DNA from: Erigeron canadensis
Lineage: Eukaryota; Streptophyta; Magnoliopsida; Asterales; Asteraceae
Direction of reading: 5' to 3'
Length of the DNA stretch: 64,000 nt
Assembly (NCBI RefSeq): GCF_010389155.1
Contig: NC_057761.1
Coordinates: 498,501-562,500, forward strand
The notes beneath the pieces were generated by a model that was not told the DNA's origin, searched no databases, and saw nothing but the letters and a program-made list of their open reading frames with translations. The position numbers and the translations under genes were made by a program. This document shows positions 25,086-36,667 of this stretch, in pieces; within the stretch, counting starts at the first letter, position 1, and each line of letters starts with the position of its first letter.

Positions 25086-26984
25086 TTAAGGAGCAACCTG
25101 CAAGAGATCAGACGGAGAGGCTTCAGGATCAAAGGCAAGCTTGCAAAGATATTCAGAGTCGATATTGGAAAGGTCATCAAGTGCAGAATCAAGGCGAGCA
25201 GCTGTGACTTCTGGGATATCGCAGCCCTCTAGATTGATCATTTCGTCCACAGCTAGAGCACGCATTAATCCCGCTTCTGCATCAATTCTGTTCAAGTTAC
25301 AGACCCTTGACAGCAGCTCGCCAACCTTAGGGCCATTGATGAAAGACTTGCATATGCGGGGAATGACTTCAACAATCAGCCTTCCATATTCCCCCTACTT
25401 CTCTGCAAGTACATCCTGTGCCTCATTCACCAAACCATCTTTTTCCCGCACCTGATTGGCCAAGGACTCCACCTCCCTCTCCTTCCCAGTAATGATCATC
25501 TGTGCATCAGTTCTTCCAGTACTTAGCTCTGAATGCAAGGCCCCACAGTCCAACTCCAGGTCAGCCACCTTCGCCTCCAAAGTAAGCTTCTCTGTCATCA
25601 ACCGTTCATACTGCTCCTTCGATGGCCTAGACTCCTCAGCACTCTCTCGCAATCTCGAATCCATAGCACTGCCAATGATGGCACTGTAGAAGATAGAGTG
25701 GTTGAAGAAAGTGGATAGCTTAGGAATGCTCATGCTCATCAAACCATTTACCCATCCGGAAGGAGCAATGCTTTGCAAATCACGGTGACAGGTGGAAGCA
25801 TCCAGAACCTCTTCAAGGGGGTCGAAGGCTACACAAATAAATATTAAGTGTCAATTAAGAACAATTAAATGGAGGAAAGCAAATGACAAAGACTTACATG
25901 ATGACTGCGGAGGGACCCTGTTGATCCTCGCCCTTATCTTCTTCGGTTGATGATTAGCTACCAGGTCTCTTTGACATACTCTTCCTCTTCTTCACACGGC
26001 TACCAACAGTGTTCCCTTGAGTTTCTGCTTCCGCATCTTCACCATTGTCGTCCGAAACATCAACAACGTCTTCCACGGGCTCACGGGTTGCAGGGCCAGA
26101 AACCCCAGGCAATTCACTAGGGACAGGCCCCTCCTGAGCTACAGTTGGAGGAGCAGGTGAATGATCTAAAGGAACAGTTAGCTCAACTGGTGGAGGAGCC
26201 AGAGCCACCGGTCTAAAGATGACACCAGTCAACACAGGCTGCCTATCAATAAGCTGCTTAAAAGACATCTCTACAAATAAAATTAACACAGATCAGCATT
26301 TGTCCTATTTTGCAAAAGGAAAGAAAGATTGCAGAGAAATTAACCTACCCCGACCATCAAACTCAATCATAAAATCCAAAGTGCCACATTCCCAACACCT
26401 TGCAACTTGGGATTTGAACAATACAGCCTCTGGATTCTCAACCTATAAGAAGACAAGACCTCTACATTTGCTTGCCTAACACCAAACACACTTGGAGTAC
26501 CTATGGACTGATATTTCAATCTACTCCTATCCAGCAAACCACTACGAGCAAGAGGAATTAATGACTGATCCACAAAAACAAACAACTTTTTCCAATCTCT
26601 AACCTCAACACCGACAGCAGCAAAAAGTTCGTAATCACCATTTTTCGACACAGTAACCCAATCACCAGATTCTTTCAATTTATAAAAGAAATTAAACAAG
26701 GCAACAGACGGTATTATATGGTTCGCATAGCAAATCACTTGAAAAGCAATGATTTTTGCAAGGCCAGTTGGATGAACAGTGGATATATGGCAGCGATAGT
26801 AATCCATGACCGCAAGAAAGAAGTTCGAAAAAGGGATTCTAAGGTTACCAAGAGTAAAAGCTTTAACATACATACCGACAAAACCAGTAGGAGGATCGCA
26901 ATACGGACCAAGTGTATCTACAAAACCCTGATAAGTAGAGCGGTCGAACACGTTGGTAATATCTTCTATTCCTCTTTTTGACAT
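25086..26984 (-). pseudogene. Antisense additional ORF (PF04195-like) of the Tat-type element
   Basis: On the strand opposite to gag, a frame starts MSKRGIEDITNVF at 26984. It runs through a segment typical of the Transposase_28 ('putative gypsy type transposon', PF04195) proteins: FVGMYVKAFTLGNLRIPFS, then FYKLKESGDWVTV. It continues across an interrupted joint near 26360-26275, possibly an intron of about 70 bp (donor GTTAATTTCT, acceptor TTTGTAG). Then come a Pro-rich acidic linker ending KKRKSMSKR and a coiled-coil-like Glu/Leu-rich stretch (25778-25395). After one stop the same frame continues to 25086. Antisense ORFs of this kind are known in Tat elements; their role is unknown. Stops make this copy a pseudogene. 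Confidence 0.7.
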
Positions 26985-27314
26985 TATGGTTATATGGAAT
27001 AAAAGGAAGAAGGATGAAGATAATAGACTTGGGTAGCCTCCGATGGATGGAAAGACGAAGAAAGGACGAAGAGCAGATGATGAAAACACAATAAAGGGGG
27101 AACCCTTATTTTGTGGTAATAAGTTGGTATTTATATGGGTCATAATAATGGGTAACTACCCGGTGATTAATAACCTTGAGAGATGTGCCAACAAGCTGCT
27201 ACTAAAGGATAAAAAGTCATTATGGCTTATGGATTAGCGAAGCATCGGAGCAGCGAAGAACGTTCCTTTTGACTTCGAAGGTATGACACTTATTTTGTTA
27301 TTCGATTTGTTAAG

Positions 27315-29311
27315 TGTAACACCCCAAAGATTTTAAGGTAAAAGAAATTAACCCATTTTCATAGTTTTGACATTAAATTGATTTCCTAGATTTTATTTTT
27401 GGATATGGGGTTAATTTAGTTGGAACTTTAGCGGATAGCGGGTAAAAATACCCACAAAAGTGGGATGGGTCGTGGCATCCTCACAAAGTGCTAGCCATCC
27501 ATTTGATTATGAGTCATCTCCCACTTTTATTTTTCTTCTTCCCTTCATGCATCCCCTCTCTTATTCTTTCAAAATCAAAGGATAATTCATCCAAGTAAAA
27601 GATAAAAAAAAGGTCATCCTTAATAATCATCACCATCTTTAATCTCCTTTCAAGAATTAAAAGTTAGGGATTGTGGGTTTTAGTGGTGGTGGCCAATTTT
27701 CAAGAAGTTAAAGGGAAGAGGAAGAATTTTCCATTTAAGTTTGAATTTGCTTTTGTTGTGAGGTATTGATTTCCCCTAACCTAGCTTTCATTTTCTTTTT
27801 GGAATTAGGGTTCATAGAGTGAGCCAATTTGGGGGTTTTTACTAGGAAATGAATTATGGTCAATTTTCTCCAATTCCTTAGTTGACCTAGTTGTCATTGA
27901 GTTATATGATGTGTTTGATTATGAAATTGATAAGTTCAGGTGATAAATTAAGTTTGCAAGAAAAGATGAATATTACTAGTTATTGATATGTGAATGAAAA
28001 TGGTAGGTTGAACTACCTAATGTCATAGTTAAAGATGAAAGTAACTCAATGACAAATGGGTTGGGTTTTGGTTTAGAAAAGGCTAGTGATTGAGAATGGC
28101 TAGGTTGAACTAGTCAAGTTGTGAATGTAAGCTTATGCATTTTACGATATGATTTTAGGTTGAAGCTTGCTTGTGCTTGTTTAGCGTTATTGTCTTTGTT
28201 GCGGAGGAGGTGAGTATATTTGCATACCTTTATGTTTATGTTGAATCAATTGACCACATCATGTTGAAGCCTTTTGTCCATGGTGGTTTTGACCATTTCA
28301 TGTTGAAGTTTATTTATCCATGTGTGGTAATTGATGCGGCATTAGCCCATGTGGGGGCATAGTAATTGTTGAGGCCTAAGAACCTCCGGGGCCTAAGAAC
28401 CCCGATAGTTGATCTATTGAGGCCTAAGAACCTCCGGTGGCCTAAGAACCCCGATAGATGATCATGATTATGTTGTTTAGCTTATATGGATCCATATATG
28501 TGATGTTATTGTGCAAGGTGAATATGTAAATGTGACATAACGATGCCATAGGTTACATGTGAAAGTCCTTGTACTTTGCCCTCCTTCGTATTCGTAAATG
28601 TATGCAAGTATATTCACTAAGCCTTTGCTTATATTTTAGTTGTTTACCCTTTTATAGGTAGTTCCGAAAGAAGGAACTAGTGTTGATTTAGAGATTGAAG
28701 TGTTTGAAGTAAAGTATTTTGCAAGACTTAAGGTAAATAGGTCATTTGTGGATGAATGACGATCTTTTGGTAGATGCTTAGAAGTCCCATACCCTTTGGC
28801 TCTTGGTACATTTTGCGTTGATGGTCATACTCTTGTTAAACTTGTGTTCATGATCAGGTGTAAAGTTTTCAATCCGTTGTGAAGTTGCATATTTGGTCAA
28901 AACGGTGTCAAAATGGGTAAATGACCCGTTTGATGGTATTCATGATTTGTGAACATGTTGATGTTGTAAATTGGTTTCAAACGTGTCTATATGTGTCTTG
29001 GAAATCTTTGGAAAGTGTTTTAATGAAGTTCTTGTGAAATGTAAAGATTGTAAGTTGATTCATGTGTCGAAATGATTTTTGGTTGCTAAACAGGTATCCC
29101 ACTGCGCCGCAGTGGGGGTGGCTTTTCCCACTGCGGCGCAGTGGGTTTCCACGGACATAAATCTGGTTCCTCCCACTGCGGCGCAGCGGGGGATTTGTTA
29201 AACCCACTGCGGCGCAGTGGAGCATGTCCAATCTTAGGCCGAGGATTCCCACTGCGGCGCAGTGGGGAGCTCTCGACCCACTGCGGCGCAGTGGGGTTGT
29301 AAAAAAAAAAT
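27315..29311 (+). repeat. LTR arm of element B, plus orientation
   Basis: It starts TGTAACACCCCAAAG and ends abruptly in A10-TTGG where it meets the integrase. It contains a duplicated 46-bp unit with GGCCTAAGAACCTCCGG (28371-28465). From about 28895 it matches the complement of 33600-34107. Six copies of a GC-rich palindrome lie at 29098-29295. Confidence 0.75.
29098..29295. repeat. Array of six GC-rich 19-bp palindromes
   Basis: CCCACTGCGGCGCAGTGGG or a one-to-two-base variant occurs at 29098, 29127, 29172, 29203, 29248 and 29277, separated by unrelated spacers of 9-27 bp. The units are strong hairpins in an otherwise AT-rich LTR. Confidence 0.9.
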
Positions 29312-32300
29312 TGGAGATCGACACTTTGTTCCGTACAACATCTCATACGGTGGCATTTGAATACTAGAATGGTAGCTATTGTTGTATGAAAATTCTACCA
29401 AAGGCAAGTGAAGATCCCAAGTGCCTCCAAAATCGATTATACATGCCCGAAGCATGTCTTCAAGTGTTTGGATGGTTCTCTCACTTTGACCATCCGTTTG
29501 TGAGTGATAGGCGGTGCTAAGCTTGAACTTGGTGCCCATATCATCGTGGAATTTCCGCCAAAAGTGAGAAGTGAAACGAGTGTCTCTATCTGAAACAATG
29601 GAGATTGGAACTCCATGTCTAGCTACATCCTCTTTCAAGTATATCTTTGCCAACACCTCGGAGGATGATGCCTCACGAATAGGAAGAAACAAGGCACTCT
29701 TGGTTAGTCGATCAACTATCACCCATATCGTATCAAATTGATTTCTAGGGGTCTTGGGCAATTTTGTGATGAAATCCATGGTGATCTCTTCCCACTTCCA
29801 TTTGGGAATTTCCAATGGTTGCAACATACCATAAGGCTTTTGATGCTCCGCTTTCACTTGTGCACAAGTCAAACATTTCTCGACATACTTCACTACATCA
29901 CGTTTCATACCGGGCCACCAATATTCTACCTTCAAATCATGATACATCTTTGTAGCACCGGGGTGGATGGAGTACTTGGATTTGTGAGCCTCATCAAGTA
30001 AAACTTGATTCAACTCACAAGAGAATGGGATCCAAATCCTCCCAAAACGTAAGGTAAGGCCACGAGAATCCTTAGTGAAATATTGAATTTGACTTTGAAT
30101 TCTTTCCCTTTTTGGATCTCGTTGCAAGGCCTTTTCTTGAGCTTCTTTAACTTGATCAAAGAAATCGTTGGCGATCAAAACCCTTAGGGGAGAAACAACT
30201 AAAGCATGATGAGAACTCTTCCGGCTCAAAGCGTCCGCCACAACATTAGCCTTCCCGGGATGGTACAAGATCTCACAATCATAATCTTTCAAAAGATCTA
30301 GCCATCTTCTTTGGTGATTATTGAGATCTCATTGTTTAAAGAAATATTTGAGGGTTTTATGATCGGAATAGATGGTAAACTTGACACCATAGAGATAATG
30401 ACGCCAAATTTTTAAAGCAAAGACCACCGCCGCTAACTCCAAATCATGGGTAGGGTATCGTTTCTCATGCTCTTTCAATTGCCTTGAAGCATAGGCAATG
30501 ACTTTACCCCGTTGCATAAGAACACAACCAAGGCCATTAGATGATGCATCACAATACGCTACCATATCTTCAAGACCATCAGGTAAAACAAGAACCGGCG
30601 CTTGACTTAGCCTTTCTCGAAGTTGTTGGAAAGCCATTTCTTGCTCGCTTTTCCATTCAAACTTGATGTTCTTTCGAGTCAACTTGGTAAATGGGGAAGC
30701 TATTTTGGAGAAGTCTTGGATGAAAGGACGGTAATAGCCCGCTAGACCAAGAAAACTTCTAATTTCCGACGGATTCTTAGGTTGCTCCCACTTCATCACC
30801 GCACTAATCTTAGACGGATCCACCATGATTCCTTCACTGTTAACAACATGGCCAAGAAATTGCACCTCCCTTAGCCAAAACTCACATTTGGAGAATTTGG
30901 CATAGAGTTTCTCCTTACGTAGAATTTCCAACACTTCCCTTAAATGAGCTTCATGGTCGGAGAAACTTTTGGAGTAAATGAGAATATCATCAATGAAAAC
31001 GATCACAGACTTATCGAGCATAGGAAGACAAACACGGTTCATAAGACCCATGAATGCCGCGGGAGCATTCGTGAGACCAAAAGGCATGACCACGAATTCA
31101 AAGTGATCATAACGAGTCTGGAAGGCGGTTTTTGGAATATCTTCATCACGTACTTTGAGTTGATGATAACCCGAACGAAGATCTATTTTAGAAAAATATG
31201 AAGCTCCTTGAAGTTGATCAAATAGATCGTCAATTCTAGGCAAGAGATATTTGTTCTTTACGGTGACTTTGTTGAGTTCATGATAATCGATACACCTCCG
31301 CATGCTACCATCCTTCTTTTGGACAAAAAGTACCGGTGCACCCCAAGGAGAGTTACTAGGTCGAATGAAACCCTTATCAAGTAACTCTTGGAGTTGCTTC
31401 ATCATTTCTTGCATTTCCGTAGGAGCCAAACGGTAAGGAGCTTTAGCAATAGGGTTAGCCCCCGGAATGAGATCAATGGAGAATTCAACTTGTCGTTCGG
31501 GAGGAATACCCGGCAAGTCTTCGGGAAAAACATCGACGAAATCTTTAACAATGGGGATGTCTTCGATAGAAAGGGGTTTCTTCTCAACATCAACGATGTG
31601 AGCAAGATAAGCATGACATCCATGGGATATGTAACGTTTGGCACGAACAAAAGTACACACGGATATAGAAGGTTCTTTCCTATCACCGTAAACCACCAAG
31701 TCTTCGCCCTTAGAAGTCTTTAAGTATACCGCTTTTTCATAACACGCAATCTTGGCGTTGCAAGAGCTCAACCAATACATACCTAAGATTATGTCAAACT
31801 CTCCCATTGGAAAAGGAATTAGATTAGCTTGGAAGAGTTCCGAAGAGATTTTGATTTCATACCCTTTATACACATCCCTCACTAATTCCATCCTACCATT
31901 ACCAACCTCAACTTGCAAAGTATTTTTTAGACATGACTTAGACACGGGAATAACATGAATTACTCTAGTTCCAACAAATGATCTATTCACTCCTGAATCA
32001 AAGAGAATTCGCATAGGCACATCATATACAAGAAATGTACCTGTAACGACATCATCCGCATTCTTAGCTTGTTACACCGTTAGTTGGAACGATCTCCCCC
32101 GTTGATTCCCATGAGCTTGGGCATTCCTTCTCTCCACCTCCCTCCTCCTCTCTTCAAGTCTTTCTTCTTCGGTCAATTTAGGGCAAGAACTTTTCATATG
32201 TCCCTCTTCATAGCACTTAAAGCATAAAACTGGTTTATGCGGTTTCGACTTGCATTCCCGGCTTGTGTGTCCCGGTTTTCCGCATGTATAGCAACCCTTC

Positions 32301-33295
32301 TCCGCCGCCCTACATATCCCCGAATGATTCTTCTTACATTGACGGCAAAAAGGAACATCCCTCCTATTAGAATAATTACCGGAACCACCCTCTTGTCTAG
32401 ACTTCTTGTTTGGGGAGTTTACATCTTCATGTTTCCCTTTCAAGTCACTTTCATCCACCCTAGACATTTCAATTTCATGGTCCCTGGCCACATCCACCAA
32501 CATGGAGAAAGACTCCATCTGACATAAGCTAATCTTCTCCCGCAAGCTCTTCTTCAATTTCAAATAAAATTGCTCCTTAAGCAATTGATCATTTTCTAGA
32601 AATTCAGGACAAAATTGTGCCTTGTCCAAGAATTGAGCCCGGAATTCATTTAAGCTCATGCTACCTTGACAATCATTGAAGAATTCACTCCTCAACTTAG
32701 TTACCTCGGCCTCTGACAGGAATTCTTTGAAAAACATTTCTTTAAATGCGGGCCATTCGACATTATCAAGTGCCACCTTCTTAACAACCAACAAACCATC
32801 CCACCATCTCTTCCCACTGTTTCTAAGCATGCCAACCGCAAATATAATTATAAGATGTGAGGGGCATTGACTAGTACGGAAGGCCCCTTCTATCTTCGAT
32901 ATCCACCTAGTACAAACAATGGGATCACGATCACCGTGATACTCCGAAGGGTGACACACTTCGAAGTCTCGAAAAGTAAACTTCTTCTTGTAACTTCTTT
33001 CTCTCTTCACCTCCACCTTATTCTCCTCCTCACTCTTCTTGCCTTTATCTTTAGCATCACGCTTCTCGAATTCCTGTTGCACGTTAATTGCAACCTCTTC
33101 CCTGATCATTTGAGCTATATGGTTATTCATAGCTCCTTCCATTATTGTGTTCAACCTTTTGAGTAATACAGGAGTGTACTTTTCTAAAGCTCTCCCTATT
33201 TGATCCGAGAAATCCATGCTATCCTCGTCAAATACGGGCTCTTCTTTTTCATTTTGGCTATGGTTTTCATCTTCGTCGTTGTGTTGATCAGCCAT
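29234..33295 (-). pseudogene. gag-pol of element B, two nonsense codons, truncated integrase
   Basis: One continuous frame starts at MADQHNDEDENHSQ (33295). Gag carries three zinc-knuckle-like motifs (CRQCKKNHSGIC, CYTCGKPGHTSREC, CFKCYEEGHMKSSC). A TAA at 32072-32074 separates gag from protease ([13 protein letters not shown]), RT ([10 protein letters not shown]) and RNase H ([13 protein letters not shown]). A TGA at 30326-30328 lies in RNase H. The integrase follows with its HHCC finger ([19 protein letters not shown]) and core ([26 protein letters not shown]), and breaks off after KCRSPI at about 29311. The last codons to 29234 are read from the LTR arm. The layout resembles Tekay/Del-type chromoviruses, but the end that would carry a chromodomain is missing. 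Confidence 0.88.
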
Positions 33296-33552
33296 ACTAT
33301 AATAAGATTGAATAAACAGGTTTAATTTCATAACCTATCTCTACACGCTCAAACTAAAACCAAACCTATAATTTTATACTAAACCGTCTCACGGTTTGAT
33401 GCCATTAGTTTATCAATTGTTAGTACTTCAACCACAATAAGGCCGGCTTCTTATTGTGCTTTAAATACTAGCAAGTGGATAAACTAGCATCATCAAACGC
33501 ATCTTTCGGTCCCATATAAAATTTCGAGGGAATACCTAAATCCCTTAAACTT

Positions 33553-33570
33553 TGGCTCTGATACCAACTA
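33553..33570 (-). other. Primer-binding site of element B
   Basis: On the minus strand TTGGTATCAGAGCCAAAG lies just after the LTR end, a perfect initiator-Met type site. It fixes the true 5' side of element B at the right. Confidence 0.85.
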
Positions 33571-33575
33571 GAAAG

Positions 33576-34108
33576 GACCAGACTCGATAAACCGAAAATA
33601 CCATTTGATTTTTTTTTTTACAACCCCACTGCGCCGCAGTGGGAATCTTTGGCCTAAGACTGGACATGCTCCACTGCGCCGCAGTGGGACCAGACTCGAT
33701 AAACCGAATATATCATTTGAATTTTTTATTTACAACCCCACCGCGTCGCAGTGGGTCGAGAGCTCCCCACTGCGCCATAGTGGAAATCCTCGGCCTAAGA
33801 CTGGACATGCTCCACTGCGCCGCACTGGGTTTAACAAATCCCCCGCTGCGCCACAGTGGGTGGAACCAGATTTATGTCTGTGGAAACCCACACACCCCCA
33901 CTGCGCCGCAGTGGGATACCTGTTCAACAGCCAAAAATCATTTTGACATGAATCAACTTACAATCTTTACATTTCACAAGAACTTCATCAAAACACTCCA
34001 AAGATTTCCAAGACACATATAGACACGTTTGAAACCAATTTACAACATCAACATGTTCACAAATCATGAATACCATCAAACGGGTCATTTACCCATTTTG
34101 ACACCGTG
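33576..34108 (-). repeat. LTR arm of element B, minus orientation
   Basis: The arm matches the complement of 28895-29310 and ends at the primer-binding site. Seven palindromes of the CCCACTGCGCCGCAGTGGG type lie at 33625, 33671, 33737, 33766, 33812, 33842 and 33897, several mutated. A tandem duplication of about 112 bp (GGACCAGACTCGATAAACCG at 33577 and 33688) explains part of the extra length over the left arm. Confidence 0.8.
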
Positions 34109-34161
34109 TTAAGTCTAATGCGACATTTTACGGATAAAATCTCCCATCAGATTGGGGGGCT

Positions 34162-34762
34162 TGATAATATACCCATACAGAGCTTTAGCTCCGTACTCGA
34201 AGCAGAAGCAGAAAACGAAGTCGTCTTCGTACAGGTAAAGCTATAACGGAGCTTGGCCTCAGCTCAACATAATTACCCCAGAGCTCTAAAGGTAACGAAC
34301 ACCCGGCTGCGAGGAGATATACAATAAAGATCAAATAATAGATCTTTCCTATAATTAATCCATTGAACATATATCGAAGCTCCGATATACTCGGACACAA
34401 TTAGGTAACAAGATTACCACAAATCTCCTTAAGAAAGGAAACAAAATATTCACAAAGGAGGAAGAGATTTACCCTAATTCTCTTACCATCCTCTCCAGGT
34501 TATTTACCTTCTATATAAATAGAGAAGGAGCCTCACGGCATATTCATACGCATAGTACGAATATAAAACCCTCACACCTAGTTTACTCGACCTCTGAGAA
34601 AACCCTAAAATAAAGCCTAAGTTGAACAAATCGACTTAGACATAAAACCATCCGGCGTAAAGCGGCCTCTCGGACCCTCTGATCGTAAGGGAATCGCTAA
34701 TAAACACCAATAACCCTACTCACACCTCCGGTTGAGCCATAGTGCGATTATTTGATCAAACA
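34162..34762 (+). repeat. 3' LTR of the Tat-type element
   Basis: It starts TGATAATATACCCATAC right after the polypurine tract ATTGGGGGGC and ends TTTGATCAAACA, matching 21108-21721. It abuts a foldback element whose first 55 bp or so are missing, so the LTR appears to have landed in, or recombined with, that element. Confidence 0.85.
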
Positions 34763-36150
34763 ATTACCTTTTCGAGAATCGTTGTAATGGGGGTCCCTAT
34801 TTCGAGAATGTTTTGCAAAATTGGTCCAAATTTGACGGATCCGTTAAAGGGGCCAGTCAAGTGTGCATGTGTGCCGCACGTGTGGGGGTATTTATATACT
34901 TTCCACTCCACAGGGACCCCCATTGCTAAAATAGAAAAACCACAGAGACCAATCTTGCAACGATTTTTAAAATCCATTACTAAATAATACCTTTTAATTT
35001 TTTCATAAAAGCAAAAATCTTGTTAAATTAATAAATATAATTTTTAACACTTTTTAACTTTTCATGACTATTTATTGTTTAAAAAATAATAACATATTAT
35101 CACTAAAAATTATAAAACTTATAAATACTTCAATTTATGATTAAACTCCAATTCACATAATAACGTATATTTACTTTCTAAGAATATATCAAAGATTTTA
35201 TTTTTTAAGGCAAATATCAAATTACTAGTTCGGTTTTTCTTATATTTGTAAATTAGAATTTATAAGTTTTTTATTTGCATTTATTTAGTAGTATATTTTT
35301 TTATTCCAAAAAATGTTGTTACCTTCCTTTGTGTTTGACACGAGAATAGATAATTATAATACCAAATATGACATTTATATTATTTGAACAGAGTTACTAA
35401 TTGTATGTTACAATCTCTTTAATTAAGTTAATTATTAATTATATTAATAGTTTTTTAAAAAGTTTTATAAACTTACAATTTTTAAAAATCCATTACTAAA
35501 TAATACGTTTTAACTTTTTAAAAAGTTTTATAAACTTACAATTTTTAAAAATCCATCACTAAATAATACGTTTTAACTTTTTAAAAAGTTTTATAAGCTT
35601 ACAATTTTTAAAAATCTATCATTAAATAATACCTTTTAACTTTTTAAAAAGTTTTATAAACTTTTAATTTTTTAAAAATCCATCACTAAATAATACCTTT
35701 TAACTTTTTAAAAAGTTTTATAAAATTTCAATTTTTAAAAATCCATCACTAAATAATACCCTTTAATTTTTAGTGGTAATATGTTTTTAGTTTTTTAACA
35801 ACAAATAATCATGAAAAGTTTAAAAGTGTTAAAAATTATATTTAAGTTAATTATTTAACAAGGTTTTTTTTTGAAAAGTTAAAAGATATTATTTAGTGAT
35901 AGATTTTAAAAAAAGTTGCAAAATTGGTTCCTGTAGTTTTTTCATTTTAGCAATGAGGGTCCCTGTGGGGTGGAAAGTACATAAATACCCCCACAAGTGC
36001 GGCACACGTGCACACTTGATGGCCCCCTTTAACTGAATCGTTAAAATTGGACCAATTTTGCAAAAAATTATCAAAATAGGGACCCCCATTACAACGATTC
36101 TCAAAAATGGACCCCCTTGCTAAAGCGTACAAACCACAGGGACCAATCTT
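34763..36150. mobile_element. Foldback element with about 360-bp inverted arms
   Basis: The left arm (34763-35130) pairs with the complement of 35765-36150, including GAATCGTTGTAATGGGGGTCCC, GCACACGTG-like segments and AAAATTGGTCC. The centre is a 63-bp tandem array. The right arm extends about 55 bp beyond the left (to ATTGCAAGATTGGTCCCTG, read on the minus strand), so the left end has been removed at the LTR. No transposase was seen. Confidence 0.75.
35449..35770 (+). repeat. 63-bp tandem repeat, about five copies
   Basis: Units are marked by TAATAC at 35501, 35564, 35627, 35691 and 35754 (spacing 63, 63, 64, 63). Each reads TTTTTAAAAAGTTTTATAAA, then TTTTTAAAAATCCAT.ACTAAA. Confidence 0.9.
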
Positions 36151-36164
36151 GCAATTAACTCTAA

Positions 36165-36650
36165 TATACCAAAGATAGCATTCGTGTGTTGCGGCGGTGA
36201 GATGGTGGGGGTGATAGGTTAAGTCATAGAGTATGATAGCCAAATGCGTTAGCCGTACGGGCTCCGGCCTCGGATTTAAAAATTCGTCGAAAGTATATTG
36301 AATGATATCTCTAATTAAAGAGCATGAAATTTTAAGAACACCCATACGACTTTTATAATTTATCGATATACGGTTTTTGAGATAAAAGATTTTGAATGAA
36401 TTAGAAAAATAAAATGATTTCTGGATGAGAGAAAAAACAATGAGTGGTTGAGATTTAAAGTTATTATAGGTATATTAAATAGAGATATTTAAATTATTGA
36501 TTAAAAAATAAGGGTATTTTGGTAGTTCAAATCATCTTTTCTTTAATAAAAATGGGCAAAATGTTTTATAAGATATTATTAGATATTAGATAAATTTAGA
36601 TACAAGAAATTTAAATTCAATTTAAATTCTAAATATAAGATCATTATCAT
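36165..36650 (-). repeat. Helitron-like non-autonomous repeat, copy 2
   Basis: On the minus strand it carries ATGGGTGTTCTTAAA near 36345 and a GC-rich end (CCGCCGCAACACACGAATG) near 36180. It lies head-to-head with copy 3, their AT-rich 5' sides meeting near 36660. Confidence 0.55.
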
Positions 36651-36667
36651 ATTTTATTATATATAAA

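Larger units (their letters stand above)
27315..34108 (-). mobile_element. Rearranged Ty3/gypsy element B, inverted LTR arms
   Basis: The insert in the Tat-type element is flanked by TTAAG at 27310-27314 and 34109-34113 (TGTTAAG if two more bases are counted). It consists of a plus-strand LTR piece (27315 to about 29311), a minus-strand gag-pol (33295 to about 29311) and a minus-strand LTR piece (34108-33576). The LTR pieces point towards each other instead of in the same direction. The left piece starts with a canonical LTR start (TGTAACACCCC) but lacks its 3' end; the right piece ends properly at the primer-binding site but lacks its start. Confidence 0.8.
21108..34762 (+). mobile_element. 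Non-autonomous Tat-type Ty3/gypsy element, interrupted
   Basis: The 5' LTR (21108-21721), primer-binding site, gag-protease, antisense ORF, polypurine tract (about 34149-34160) and 3' LTR (34162-34762) are in the expected order. RT, RNase H and integrase are absent between protease (ends 24569) and the antisense ORF, so the element depends on a partner for replication. A second gypsy (27315-34108) sits inside; without it the element is about 6.9 kb. The bases next to the two LTRs (GATAT and ATTAC) do not match, so either the flanks have been rearranged or the LTRs come from different insertions. Confidence 0.75.

Noticed and set aside
25141..25689. Plus-strand ORFs opposite the antisense ORF
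   Set aside because: They mirror the coiled-coil coding strand; the minus-strand frame has the better composition and continuity.
29098..29295. CRISPR-like spaced repeats
   Set aside because: Spacers vary from 9 to 27 bp, the repeats are within a retrotransposon LTR, and the genome is a plant's.
28977..29346. ORFs with repeated APQW / LRRSG / CAAVG units
   Set aside because: These come from the palindrome array in the LTR read in different frames, not from a repeat protein.
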